A stretch of DNA of 64,000 nucleotides from Brachynemurus nebulosus (GCA_035578155.1 JAPWDM010000004.1:32082387-32146386), one strand, 5' to 3'. Shown: positions 44,131 to 56,834, numbered from the stretch's first letter. A program made the numbers and translations. Notes: generated by a model not told the origin, from the sequence alone.

Positions 44131-44432
44131 TTGAATGTGATTTATATTGCAAATAAAGCACTGTCCAGATTCACCCCACACATAGGGGCGAATCTGGACA
44201 CCATATAACCAAAAAAAAAAAAAAAAAATGTTGTAGTACCAATTTTGATATTTTTATTAATGCCCTATATGCTCGTGATATTAAGGCATTTAAATTATTT
44301 TTTTAGATAAACCCTAAACGATTCATTGCCAAAAAACTGAAAAAATCTTCCAGATTCGCTCCCAACTGACAGTACTAATGCTTGGAGAATTGTTATCAAA
44401 TTTTAATAGCATTTTAAGAAAAGACAGAAAAA

Positions 44433-44867
44433 CATAATACTGAGAAATTACTCTAAATAATTTTAGTTGAGAGCTTTTCGAGCGCGATTTACGTTCCGAG
44501 GCTAAAATATACGAAAAATATCGAATATCACTTTGAAAATTTTAAAGTGTAATCTTAAGACGTCCTACTAACATTTTATGAAAAAGAGTTGTTAACACTT
44601 TAAGGTCATAGTAAATAAAATGCCAAACCTAAATAATATAGGTAAGTTTTTTTTATTGTTAAAATGATTCTCGAAATTTCCTTTATTCATGCTCTATTTT
44701 GTGATTGCAATTACTCGAATAATCTCACCGCTTGCATTATATTATAAATTGTAATCACTACTTTAAGTAAAAAATTTATATTAAAAAATTGTAGCAAAAA
44801 TTTATGTCGTTAGATATTAATTTGATAATAAACTGATAGATAATAAACTTTTGCACGATATACTTTA
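44433..44867. other. No gene seen
   Basis: AT-rich spacer with no supported feature. Confidence 0.45.
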
Positions 44868-46253
44868 AACGTGGTGTAGCCCAGGTGCTAGGTGACATTG
44901 AGTATGCATGAAAGAGGTATAGAATTTTCTTTCGATTATTGTTGGGGGGTCTTAGGTGAGTATGAAAACCCATGTCGTCGACATCTAGGGTGGTAGACAA
45001 ATTGGGGGAGGGGGGAAAGTTGCAGAAATAGCCGATGGGGACATCGCTTATATATATCCTGCTTATTGTTGATCGTAGAGTGATAAATTTTTTTTTAAAT
45101 TGTTTGCAATGAAATGATCTAAAATTTATGTCATATACAAATTTTTGATGTACCTAACGGTTTTCGTGTAAAAAAATGAAAATAGAAGGCAACGTTAAAA
45201 TTTAAGTATTTTTAGGATACAGGGCTATAATCAAAAGTATAAAAAAGTAAAAAATCTCAGCGAGAAAGCATTTTTGGGATAAACGATGAGGACAAAAGTT
45301 TTACCATTTGTTACGGCACATTCGATGATGACCTTCACCTTGATCTCAGTGTCAAGGTTCAAGGTTCAAGTCAAGGTTCAAATTAAAAAAAAAATTATCA
45401 CTACGATTAATAGTGATCGAAGAGGTTGCGGGGCTGACAGTATTGTCTTTATTTTTTTAAGGTATTAAAAATTGTTTATTTATTTTAGATAAAACATTTT
45501 GATGCGATTTTAAATATCTACAACAGGTAATTATGGATGCCTATATACGGACAATATCCTCTTATATTGATATGTTTTGAATATATTTTAGATATGCGTG
45601 TATACATTTATTGTCACAACTTGCTTGGTCCGATTTTAATTTTATGTATTGTGTTAAGGTATGTTTTGATGTAACCAGTGAATGATTTATGTGTATCAAT
45701 TGTCTTTTTTCTCCCAGTAAAATGTGAGAGAGACAACACGTTATTATGTTTTCCAAAAAATATTTTTTTAAATGACAGCTTATTTTTTTATTAACAAGTT
45801 TTAAGTTACAGTCAGTCAGTCAAATTTTCAACAATTTTAATTTAAAAAAAGTTAAAATTTTTGTACTTTTTTAAAATAACGCTTTTTTGTAACTTGAAAC
45901 TAATTTTTATTAACAGCTGATGGTTAATAGAGAATATACCGATACAATTTTTTTTAAAAAAAATGTATTTAGCCCGATTTTTTAACGTTTTAAGTTTTGA
46001 AAATATAAGTACGGTCCTGTCAGCACCGCAAGATTTCGAACACTAAGTCGATTAATAATAAGCAAGATATAAGCGATCTCTCGATCGGCTTTTTCTGCAA
46101 CTTTCCCCCCTCCCCCCTAATTTGTCGATCACATCAGAGGTCGACGACATGGGTTTTCATACTCACCTAAGACCCCCTAACAATAACCGAAAGTCAAATT
46201 CTATACCTCTTTCATGCATACTCATTTGTCACCTAGCACCTCGTCTAGTGTAA
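44868..46253. repeat. Long inverted-repeat element with GGTGCTAGGTGACA ends
   Basis: AGGTGCTAGGTGACA near 44882 is mirrored by TGTCACCTAGCACCT ending near 46239. The inversion runs through GAGTATGCATGAAAGAGGTA, GGGGGTCTTAGGTGAGTATG, AAACCCATGTCGTCGAC and GGGGGAGGGGGGAAAGTTGC. Arms are about 205 bases (44868-45075 and 46045-46253), with about 1 kb between them. Exact ends are uncertain. No coding sequence. Confidence 0.75.
45330..45388. promoter_or_regulatory. Cluster of TCAAGGTTCA / TGACCTT half-sites
   Basis: TGACCTTCACCTTGA is followed by TCAAGGTTCAAGGTTCAAG and TCAAGGTTCAA within 59 bases. TCAAGGTCA is the site of FTZ-F1/ERR-type nuclear receptors; here the half-sites read AGGTTCA, so most are off by one. 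It lies in the loop of the inverted-repeat element. It may be a simple tandem repeat without function. Confidence 0.25.
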
Positions 46254-47783
46254 ATATTACGTATTTACGACACTGTCACGAAGAGAATAGTAAAATATTT
46301 GCATTTTAGTAACCTATTGTTTGTTATCTATCTGAAACACGAACGTAAAAGTAACAACTATGAGTTATTTTATAAAAAAAAATACTTCTTGAAATTAAAA
46401 TAAAAAAAATCTATTGGTGATCATTGGCACGTAATAATCTTATTGTTATGTTTTATTAATAAAATCACAAGAGATAACGTCCATAATACACCTATTAGGT
46501 ATTTATAATTCTTTTAACAAATAGGGAGAGAAAATTTGATAAAAGTAATCAAAGAGTTTATTTTTGTGATATTATTTTCTTCCAACAAAATTTTGATACC
46601 TCTAGTTATGATTAAATTGTATCATTTTTAATTTTCATGGTAATCATAATATAATAGATGAACTTAGTAATAATTGTGATAGTTAGTTTATAATATTTCT
46701 CATAATTGCAAGAAAATTTTTTTTTTATTAATCATTATTTACTTTGACATTTTGATCCAATTGTCCTGTTCTAGCGTTTTCACCGTAACCTAAGTTATTA
46801 TGTTAAAAGTTTATCCTTTATGACCTACATTACACATAATCAGGGTCGTTTTAGGTTCGTTGTAGGCTTTAGATACTTATACGTAAAGATTGTATTACAA
46901 ACCCTTTAAATTTAATGTCTGTGTTATTGAGTTGTTAATACATGTTTTATTATTTCTTTTTTTTAGGCTTTCATAAGTCCTTGTAGATTTGTAGGCCTTA
47001 TTGTTAGCGACGTTGCCGGCTGTAACTGCCCTAAATTTTGTATTATTTTAAAAAAATGTAATATAATAATGAAAATTTTTTTTTGTGCTTTTATCTTTCT
47101 GCTTTGAGAACAAATGTCATTAACGTATTTAAATTTTAATAGGCATTTAAGAATGATCAGTTTTGGTTTCAGTTATGGTCAGTCTAATTTTTGTAATCGA
47201 ACATTAGTGGATATATCACAATCGCCACCAACACATTAGTTTATTTATACCTGGCCGTATGACTTACTGTGTTCACATCCAACAAGTAGATGTTAAAAGT
47301 AAAAGAAACAAAATTTTATAAGCCACTTTTACAAGAGAACAGAATAAATGAATAGTAAAAATTAACTCGTATTTAAAATACTGAAAAAGCCAAAGGCCGT
47401 TTTTCTCCCATTTTTAATTTGACTATTCATAGTGTTAATGCCATCAATTAGCTGTATCTATAGTCGTATTAAGTATAGTGTATTAGGTGGTTGTCGATAA
47501 TTTTTGTAAATTTGTAAATTGTAATATCTAAGTATACTACAAAATTACAATTTATAATTAAGGAAAATGATATTTTCGAAAATAATTAAACGTGACGTAC
47601 GTTTCGGGGTTACAAAATCTCTTTCATCAAGCCTCATCAACAAAATTTACTATTATTTTTTCAACCCCAAAGCGTATGTCGCGTTAAAAAATAAATCATA
47701 ATTTCAGTTAAACTGGTTATTTTCTAAAATTTTGATTTTAAACACCTACATGTAACAGCTCTTACCTGTAGCCAGTTCAAAGC
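46254..47783. other. No gene seen
   Basis: AT-rich with no frame or repeat supported. A short stretch near 46960-47035 is less AT-rich (GCGACGTTGCCGGCTGTAAC) but not open. Confidence 0.45.
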
Positions 47784-48752
47784 CTGAGTATGGCGCACAC
47801 TACTTCGCTCCGCGGTCAGAATACCCTGAAGGGGCGTATACTAGTTCGTTTCCGTGACCGTGTACTAATTCGCTCCCGTGACCGTATACTAGTTCGCTCC
47901 CGTTTAGACCGTATACTATAGTTCGCTCCCGTAACTGTATGCTAATGCGATTAAGGTTCATTCTAAGAACCTAAAGAAAGAGAAATTTCACAAATTGAAC
48001 AGCAAAATAAGAATGTTTTTTTTATTTGTGTTTTATAACTTAATATTAAATGCATTATTTTGGTGTAAATTTATATCACAAAAATTTTACAAAGTCGAAT
48101 TTACTTATTACATTTTGTTTCAATAATATTTTTTCCTCTATAAATTCCTTACGCAAATTAATATTAGATACGTTATAAATTTGTTGTAAATTTATATGAC
48201 ATAAATTTTACAAAGTCGAATCTACTTATTACATTTTGTTTCAATAATGATATTTTTCCTTCTACAAATTCCTTACGCAAATTAACTACCTTGCGATACA
48301 CTTTTTTGTGGCTTTATTTAAATGTTTTTATGTTCTTATAAAAATTATATTTGTAATTATTTACAGTTAATATGAGTTTGACTTTTTCTCTTACCATTTC
48401 GCACACTTCCATATCGATGAAAAAATTAATACAGATTGGTTGTTAAAGTAGTTTTATCTTCAACCACAATAATAACTAATGTGCGATTGACCACAAATAA
48501 TAACTAGTGTGCGAATATTTGCTTTTCATCTTACTATATAGAATATCCCCACCGTCATTTAGGTAATTAATTTTACCTGTCAGTAGATAATAAGTCAAGA
48601 GCGAACTAACCTACGACCCTTTTTCAAGATAAGATTAAAATCTGACTGCGGGAGCGAACTAGTATGCAACCCGGGAGCGAACTAACCTACGACTCTTTTT
48701 TAAGATACGATTAAAATCTGACCGCGGCTGCGAACTAGTATGCACCTCCTGA
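47784..48752. mobile_element. TIR element with subterminal tandem GTTCGCTCCCG repeats
   Basis: CTGAGTATGGCGCACAC on the left and, inverted, the right end GTATGCACCTCCTGAG (48752), with CCGCGGTCAG/CTGACCGCGG just inside. The left 170 bases hold about five units of CCGTATACTAGTTCGCTC (about 47840-47930). The right 160 bases hold inverted forms, GGGAGCGAACTAGTATG and GGGAGCGAACTAACCTACG. Subterminal arrays of this kind are usual transposase-binding sites. No coding sequence, and no duplication identified. Confidence 0.65.
48060..48292. repeat. Direct duplication of ~120 bp inside the TIR element
   Basis: GTAAATTTATATCACAAAAA at 48064 and GTAAATTTATATGACATAAA at 48187 start two copies that both end TTCCTTACGCAAATTAA. 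Words AAAGTCGAATYTACTTATTA and CATTTTGTTTCAATAAT are shared. Period about 123. Confidence 0.7.
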
Positions 48753-49428
48753 GTAAAATGATCCGTCCAACCCGTCCAAGCCTGAGTTACCCGTAACCAG
48801 TCCAAAACCGACGTAGTAGACCTAGGCGACAATATTGTATATGTACGCGATATGGAAGGAAAGCAAATATGAAGATTCTAATATAGTATATTATTCAACG
48901 AGCTGGTAGGTAATGATAACTATTACTCACGAAGATGAAATTACGGCACGAGCCGAGTTTACGTGGCGAGTGTCGTAATGCATCTGATTGTGAGTGAATA
49001 ATAGCCATTTCAAGCGAGTAGAATACTTTAATTTTTCTACGATTTTTTCCTTTTTGATTTAAATAAAATTGAATATAAATTTTAAATCAAAAGAATAAAT
49101 TTTTTAATCTATCTCTAATTTCATTAAATGTTTGTATAATATGTACATGTGGAAACGATCCAAACAACGCAATAGGTATATATTAAATTAAAATTTGATA
49201 CGTATATTATACACAAAACAAATGCCAGCCCATTGAATAATGGTTAGTACGGTGATTTCATTGGTCAAAAGGTACTGAGTAATGATCATTCCTCCACATC
49301 TTTGAATAATGCCTAACTTTCTCAACAATTAACGGATATGTAATGAGTGTGTTCTTCAACAAGAGTAGAAAAATTTCATTTTTGTCTAGCTGACGTTATT
49401 ACAAAAGTCGGACAGACATAGCGTCGGC
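48753..49428. other. No gene; possible old interspersed repeat
   Basis: A stretch at 48895-49030 (TTATTCAACGAGCTGG, TAACTATTACTCACGAAG, GTGAGTGAATAATAGCC, CAAGCGAGTAGAATA) contains inverted words (CTATTACTCAC / GTGAGTGAATAATAG). It may be a hairpin MITE whose ends I cannot define. Confidence 0.35.
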
Positions 49429-49659
49429 TTAAGAAGAAAAGTGCCTAACTCCATTTTAAAAAATAAATGAAATTATCCTCTAAATATATTATAAAGGCGA
49501 ATTTGAATTTTATTTAAAGGCTAATTTCATTTTTTTTTAGCGAATTTCGAAAACTCGAAATTCAGCTATTACAGTAGGTGTCATGACGCAATCTGAGTCC
49601 GGAACTATGGCAGAAATCTGTTTTGAGGTCCCTAGAATACGAAAATGATATTCACTAAA

Positions 49660-49733
<74 letters not shown>

Positions 49734-50454
49734 GTGTTCCCACGATAACTCTTGAACGAAACGTCTAACGCTTATGAAATTTTGTGTGCGGACTGGATTC
49801 TGAATTGGCTTGGCTAAGTTCGTTAGCCAGACACGTCGGATGCCCAGAAGTAGGTTTTCTGGCCATTTTTTATCATTCGATCTTATCATAAGACAGTTCA
49901 ATTTTTACATCGTTGAAAAGGAAAAAAAAAATTATGAAGAAAATGTTCTTATAATTTTCTTTCTATGTTAAGTAGTTTTCGAGAAAATGTAAATTTTCAC
50001 TTTTATTCTTTCTTTGTTAGTCTAATAAGTAATTTATATTTATATCTCAGTTCTTTATGAAATATAAAAATATTTCACTTTTTTATTAAAGAATTTTGTG
50101 AGAACAAGTGAAAACTGTTCACATATATGTGTTATAACACACATACATGTATAGAGTTTTGTTTCTCATTTATTGCATTATAAATAGCATGGTTCTATCT
50201 CATGTTAAAAAATGTAAATTAAACAGATTTTCTAAGCTAATGTAATGAAGAATTTTTTTTTTTTTTTTTATTGAATTTTTAAGTAAACAAGAAATTGAAG
50301 ATTATGTTATGATATAATATTATTAAATTAATGAAACAAAACAAAATATGTACAATGAACATATGTATGTACGGAAAAATATTTTGAATCGATTTTGAAA
50401 ATTTTTTCACTAATAATTAATAATGTTAAAAAATTAAACCATTTCAAATGAATT

Positions 50455-51860
50455 TAAGGTATTTTATGTGAGGTCAAGGTTTTCGGGACCTAAAAAGGCC
50501 AGAAATTAATTAACCAATCGATTTTAAAAATTTTTTCGCAGTTAGTAAGTTAAAGTATTTGAATTAATTAATTAAATGATGTCCGCAAGAAGCTTACGGA
50601 CTGCCATAAGTTATATGAGATCCTTAGAACCCTTTTCTTACTGTTAGAGTACTAGACTTGTATGAGTTTCGCCAGGATTTACTGATCCCATAATTGTAAA
50701 AAATAAACTAAACGACCAATTTTAAAAATTTCTTCACTGTTGCAGAGCTAAACTATTTTAGATAGATTTAGAATACATTATGTAAGGTCCGCCAGGGTCC
50801 ACAGGACCCAAAAGTGTCAAAAATAAACTAACTGACCGATTTTGAAAATTTTTTCACTGTTACAGAGCTAAACTATTTTAGATAAATATCGATTACGTTA
50901 TGTAAGGTCCGCCTGGGTCCATAGGACCCAAAAGTGTCAAAAATAAACTGCCTGATCGATTTTGAAAATTTTTTCACTGTTACAGAGCTAAACTGTTTTA
51001 GATAAATATAGATTCCGTTATGTAAGGTCTGCCAGGGTCCATAGGATCCAGAAGTGTCAAAAATAAACTAACTGACCGATTTTGAAAATTTTTTCACTGT
51101 TACAGAGCTAAACTATTTTAGATAAATATAAATTACGTTATGTAAGGTCCACCAAGGTCCATAGAACCCAAAAGTGTCAAAAATAAACTAACGGACCGAT
51201 TTTGAAAATTTTTTCACTGTTACAGAGCTAAACTATTTTAGATAAAAATATAGATTACGTTATGTAAGGTCTGCCAGGGTTCATGGGATCCAAAAGTGTC
51301 AAAAATAAACTAACCGACCGATTTTGAAAATTTTTTCACTGTTACAGAGCTAAACTATTTTAGATAAATATAGATTACGTTATGTAAGGTCTGCCAGGGT
51401 CCATGGGATCCAAAAGTGTCAAAAATAAACTAACCGACCGATTTTGAAAATTTTTTCACTGTTGCGGAACTAAGCTATTTTAGATAGACATACATTACGT
51501 TATTTAGGGTCCGCCAGGGTCCATGGGACCCAAAAGTGGTAAAAATAAACTAACCGACCGATTTTGAAAATTTTTTCACTGTTACAGAGCTAAACTATTT
51601 TAGATAAATATAGATTACGTTATGTAAAGTCTGCCAGGGTCCATCGGATCCAAAAGTGTCAAAAATAAACTAACCGACCGATTTTGAAAATTTTTTCACT
51701 GTTGGGGAGCTAAGCCATTTTAGATACATATAGATTACGTTATGTAAGGTCTGAAGTGTCAGTAGGACCTAAAAGTGTCAAAAATAAAATAACTGACCGA
51801 TTTTGAAACTTTTTTACTATTACCGAGGTAAACTATTTTAGATAGGTACAGGTTGTGTTA
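50455..51860 (+). repeat. 120-bp minisatellite, about 10 clean plus degenerate units
   Basis: Each unit has AAATAAACTAACCGACCGAT, GAAAATTTTTTCACTGTTAC, AGAGCTAAACTATTTTAGAT and TTACGTTATGTAAGGTCYGC, then CAGGGTCCATGGGA. The word GATTTTGAAAATTTTTTCAC starts at about 50839, 50959, 51079, 51199, 51321, 51441, 51561 and 51681, so the period is 120-122. Degenerate units lie at both edges (50519, 50719 and 51799), and two more follow the (TA)n (about 52140 and 52258). HINE copy 2 has a single unit. Confidence 0.9.
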
Positions 51861-51941
51861 TCTGAGATCCACAACTGTCCTGCGGATGCAAATGCGGCGT
51901 AGAGTGCTACACAACGGGTTTTGAATATATATATACGGGTT

Positions 51942-52043
<102 letters not shown>

Positions 52044-52422
52044 CATAAAGTCCGCCTAGAATATACGGTCGAGCTGATTTTTTAATGAGGTCCACCGGGA
52101 TCTTGCAGATCTGAAAACGCCAGTAATAAGCTATCGAACCGATGCTTAAAAATTTCTCACTGCTAGAGAACTAAATTATTTTAGATGGATACAACTATGC
52201 TGCACAAAATTCGTTCGGGTTCTTGGGTCCCCAAAAATACCAAAACTAATTACCCAACCGATTTTAAAAATTCTTTTACTCTTAGAAAGCTAAACTATTT
52301 TAAATAGGTACAGGTCTTAGATGAGATCCGCCAGTGCCCAAGATTTGGAAATTCGCTATGTTATGCAGATGCTGCGACAGGGGTATTTTTAAATGGAGTT
52401 AGTCATTTTTCTTCTTAAGCCA

Positions 52423-54480
52423 ACAATATGTAAAAACAAATACGATTTCCTGGACCCGATAGTTAATGCTGCAACATTTTTAAATTTAATATTTACTTAA
52501 ATATTATAATTCCAAATTTTATTCCCCGTATGAATTTGTTATAATTCGTAATCTTTCCTGTAATACGATAAAAAAATTGCGAGATTTCTGTTTTAAAATA
52601 TTTAATATATTTTACTTAATATTTTGTTGCAGTACAAAACTGATTTGTAAAATTTTATTGCCCTTAATCACCTTAATGTCATCTCCTCTTGTTAGATAAT
52701 ATGTAGGCACAAGTTTCTCTCTAAAATATAAAACTGGTGGCGATTGTCAGTAGTGGAGACTGACAGGATACCCATCGAAAATGTAAAACAGGTGGCGATT
52801 GTTTGGACACCTACGCAGGATGCTGCGACACAGGGCTCTGTCATTAAATCAAGTTTGATGGAAGTGATTTGAATCAGGATGATTGTTTTAATGTAAACAA
52901 TTTGGATGTGATTTTTTATAATTGCTGTTAAAGTGGCGAAACTCTTTTAGAAATTCGACAAAATTATTTTTTCTTTTGGTCCTACATAACAATTTAGTAT
53001 AAAAAGAATTTCCAAAATGATTATTTTTTCTTTTTCGTATAGCAAGTACTAAAAATTACTAACCGTTTAAAAATGACACCTAATTTTCTGTTTCGGTATC
53101 AAATATATCCGAAACATCTCAATTCTTATAAATATATCAAAGAAATCTTTTCTCTTATCTTGGAGAGGATATAAGGATTTTCTACTGAAATTTATGTAGG
53201 TAACATTCTCATCCTGAAGATTTATGTAAAATTTTATCAAAATCTAATAAGTAGAAATAGGGATGGGACTTTAACGAGTTGAAGTGAGAAGTGTTGACCA
53301 TACATATTATCCAAAAATCTAAATCGTATAGTACTAACTTTCTTATAAATACAGAATTTAGTTACCTATCTTATTTATAAAAAATCTAGTTTTATAATTC
53401 AGGCCTCTACATTAAACAGTTTGAAACGTAAAGAAATATTGGTACAGAATAGAGAAAATTCTCAGACTACTGTAGTTCAAAAGAAGTTTCAGTCAATTTA
53501 TAATACCAATGAGCTATAAAAAAATTAAAATAATTTTTAAAAAAAAAAGCCGAATGGTAAAATAATATATCTTACTAAATTTTCAGAGATTCTATTGATA
53601 TGAAGCGCTTAGTGATTTTGTGATAGTAGACCAGAAATTTTTAATTTCCAAAAAAGGTAGTAAGTAAGGAAGCAAAATAAAACTGATTTATAGCAATTTT
53701 ATTAAATTTTAATTTTTAAAATTGCCATCACCATTAACCGCCAGTGTTTTTAAAATTAATTTTGATGTTGACCATTCTCTTAATTCTCTTCAGCCGTAGT
53801 TAAATTTTGCATATAATTAACTACAGTGTATTAAACGCTTGTACCGTGTAACTTAAATGAAACAAAAAAATTATATTAATTTTGTTGACAATATTATGAC
53901 TAAAAGGTTATTAATGGTAACCTTGAACACTTGACACCTGTGTAATTTATAATGCGCAGGTAAGTTAGCATATCTAAAATACAGTGGTATAAGTAAAAAT
54001 GTTTCATGCACAGCTTGAACGCGTATTTCTATGTTGATACATTTTTGGATCTTTCTGTTTATAAGGTGAATGAAGTATATAAATGCAGAGTGGTTTTTGT
54101 TAAATTGAACTTGAATCATAAATATTTTAATTTATTGTGTCGATATTGGTGGCAATGCACAGTTACAAATTATTGTCGTACTTTAATTTACATTGACTTT
54201 TGGGTGAACTTTCCCTAGTAAATTTTAATTTTGGCACGAAATTGTAAAAATTGTCAACTACTCTACATTTTTCCCGGGAACACGGGGTAAGAGTGTACTC
54301 GCAGGTTAAAAACGCTTTAATATCTAATTATTATATGTGTTATTGAGTAAGAATAGAATAATAAACAAATTTGCTATAAATAGTATAATGAAACTTATAT
54401 TAGCCTACATACTTACATCATCAAATAAAATCTAATAATTCTGAAGTTATGCCTTTTGACGGCATCTGGCGACACACATT
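52423..54480. other. No gene seen; HINE 3' end fragment near 52803-52832
   Basis: AT-rich. ACGCAGGATGCTGCGACACA at about 52812 is a detached copy of the family's 3' hairpin. Just before it, a 25-base word AAAACTGGTGGCGATTGT / AAAACAGGTGGCGATTGT is repeated (52728 and 52784). Opposing frames at 53871-54218 have no domains. Confidence 0.5.
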
Positions 54481-55385
54481 TTCAAAAAAAAATTTTTTTC
54501 TAAAATTTTTCAAGAAAATTTTTGAAAAATTCGTAAAAAAAAATTTTTTTTGAAAATTTTTTGAGAAATTTTCTTTTTTTTATAAATTTAAATACTGTTG
54601 TTGATAAAAATGTGAAAAAAGCTAAGAAATTTTTTTTTTTCATTTTGTTCAAGATTATGAAAATTTAAGAGTAAAAAAATGATCCATTAATTTTTTAAAA
54701 AATTCAATCGAATGAAACAAAAAACGGCTGGATGGATTCAATTGAAATTCGGTGGGGTTTTTGTGGGTATATTGAACTGTAAAAGGCACACTTAACATCA
54801 ATGGTTTTCTCGAAATTTTTAATTCAGTGCTTGATTTTCCAAAAAGCCCCCAAAAGCTCTTTTTTCTTGATTTTTCAAATTCATGTAGAGTATGCAAAAA
54901 AATTGTTTTCTGAAAAAACAATGGCTAATCCTTGTAGAGAATTTATTCGAGTTTTCGAAACACACCTTCAATTTTCTGTGTGATCATTGGTTGCTGAGAT
55001 ATCGATGGTCAAAAGCGAAACGATCCTTTTCCATTCAAAGTCCGATATCTCAGCGAGAAGTAGTCGTATAAAGGTCTAAAAAAAGCAAATTAAAGCTGAA
55101 TGAACAAGTTATCCGGTCCATATGGTGGTTAAGTCGGAAAATTTTTTTCCAAGTCCGTGGACCAAAAAAAGAAAAAATTTTTTTTCAGTGTACTTATTAG
55201 GATTGAGCGATACACGTTGTTTTGAAAATTTTTTTATCGCAAGATCTGAAAACTAGAAACTTCCAGCTTTAAATTGCTTTGCTTACGACTCCGATACGAC
55301 CATTTTTCACGAAGATACAGCCATTCGAAAAATCGCTAAAAATTTTGAATTTTTTTTGACCCTTTAATTATTTTCGCTAGTGTAT
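54481..55385. other. A/T-run block and possible old repeat; no gene
   Basis: 54481-54600 alternates runs of A and T (AAAAAAAAATTTTTTTC, GAAAATTTTTTGAGAAATTT) that can fold back. 54960-55380 contains GATATCTCAGCGAGAAG and CGAAGATACAGCCATTCG words like those seen in insect interspersed repeats. The overlapping frames at 54655-54983 are not supported as genes. Confidence 0.4.
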
Positions 55386-56363
55386 ATTTGTAAATGGCAC
55401 TTTAAGATCTTTATTATGATACCAAAATTAAAGCTATAAAATCACTGGGGTTTCATCCCCCACCCCCAACCCCTAATATTATCAGGTATATTTTGGTAAA
55501 ATAGGAGGCTGTTATGTGTTAATAAAAGAATTTTTAATTAATATATTTTACATCACACCAGTTTATTTTTTTTTTGGCATAAATACACCCTTTGCTAATA
55601 CTAACTTGGAAACTTTTTGATTTAATAATTAGCAAAAATATGGTCAAAGAATCTCGTATTTTAGTAATGAATTGTTACAAACTTACGACATACTTTAAAG
55701 TACATAGTTTAGAAAGAAAAAATACACTGCAGCCCCCCCCCCCCTCCATGCTTTACTGATATCAATACAAATCTTATTTATTTATTTACTTATTTATTTA
55801 GTCCAAAACAAAAATATTGTCCACACCAAGCACATCTTATAAAAGCGGGGCTACCACATACACCACACTTTGGTGTTTCTCTTTCTTCTTTGAAAAAGCA
55901 ATATGTTACAGGATTTTCAAATCTTTCTGTCGTTGGTCAATATATCCACTTTTATGCCATCCATACTTGAACAAATTTTGATAACGAGGCGACAACAACT
56001 GATTGTGAGCTAGAGAATATTGTTACGGCGATGTAAATCAATAGCATACTCATTTAGAATTACATTATCCGAAAATACTGTGATGAGTTGTTTCCAGAGT
56101 GGAAATCCGTAGATATCCAGAGGTTAAAATATTTAAAATTGTATAGATAAATAAAAATAAATAAATAAGTAAATAAATAAATAAGATTGGTAAAGATATC
56201 AGTAAAGAATTGGAAAATTAAAAATTCTTTTATTTACACATAATCGCCTTCTCCTTTACCAAAATATACTTGATAAAATTAGGGACTGGGGGTGGGGGAT
56301 GAAACCCCAATGATTTTATAACTTTAATTTTGGTATCATAATAAAGATCTTAAAGTACCATTT

Positions 56364-56370
<7 letters not shown>
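55386..56370. repeat. Palindromic element with Cys-rich coding tail
   Basis: TATTTGTAAATGGCACTTTAAG-type sequence at 55386 mirrors CTTAAAGTACCATTTACAAATA ending at 56370. The inversion continues through TCATAATAAAGATC, GGGGATGAAACCCC and ATTTTGGTAAA to about 160 bases. An inner pair of ATTTATTTACTTATTT and its inverse lies at 55772-55802 and 56155-56190. The right end runs into a (TA)n tract (56368-56446). Confidence 0.7.
55790..56009 (-). pseudogene. Cys-rich zinc-finger tail of a transposon-type protein
   Basis: On the minus strand, after CTCTAG|CTCAC (a possible acceptor at 56009), the sequence reads LFKYGWHKSGYIDQR. It then shifts frame by one and continues FENPVTYCFFKEERETPKCG, VCGSPAFIRCAWCGQYFCF and a stop at 55790-55792. 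The CxxC...CxxC...C pattern after a Y/W-rich GYI segment resembles C-terminal tails found in insect transposon-linked proteins with C-x2-C...RCAWC...LCF motifs. I cannot name the family with confidence. The frameshift and lack of upstream exons argue for a relic. Confidence 0.45.

Positions 56371-56446
<76 letters not shown>
56368..56446. repeat. (TA)n microsatellite
   Basis: About 39 TA units directly abutting the right arm of the palindrome at 55386-56370. Confidence 0.9.
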
Positions 56447-56449
<3 letters not shown>

Positions 56450-56834
56450 TCCCTGCCAAAGCTCTTACCATTTCCAAAATATTTAAGAAAATTGAAAAAA
56501 TCTTAAATTTTCAGGGGTGAATTGCACCCCCTTAAACCGCTTATGGGCACGAACGAAATATGGCTCATGCTTACTTTTAGTAAGATCTACAATCCACCAA
56601 AGTTTCAAAAATTTTTGAGAGATACAGTTAGATACCTTTCCTTGTTAGACAAGTGAGACAAATATACCTGTTTTCATTATCTGAATCAATATTTGAGATT
56701 TGTTTTAGTTTTTCACTTGATTTGGATTTGTTTTATTTACTGTTTTATATTTTTGTGTGCTCTATATCTTGTTGAGGGGGGAAGGGTCCGGTAAAAAAAC
56801 TTCTAGAGCGCCACAGTGCGTTAATCCACTCTGT

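Larger units (their letters stand above)
43168..44372 (+). mobile_element. pogo-like element with TA duplication
   Basis: CCATCAGTTGGAACGAATCT at 43168 is the imperfect inverse of AGATTCGCTCCCAACTGACA ending at 44372. TA flanks both (43166-43167 and 44373-44374). Removing it restores GTACTAATGCTTGG, which matches the uninterrupted parent sequence (ATACTAATACTTGG, inverted) near 38900. GAATCTGGAC-type words recur at 44165-44202. It carries the start of a pogo transposase gene and is 1.2 kb long, so most of the gene is lost. Confidence 0.75.
42869..44432 (-). mobile_element. Inverted partial second copy of the 3.1 kb element, split by pogo
   Basis: 42869-43165 and 44375-44432 together are the reverse complement of about 38855-39185. 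Shared words include GAAATTGGTAATGAACTGT, AAGGAACCCT, CATGGGGTAATT and AATTCTCCAAG (inverted). The left boundary at 42866 falls at CCCAACTGACGG followed by TA, which looks like the end of another element of the pogo TIR type. The copy keeps under 400 bases of the parent. Confidence 0.65.
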
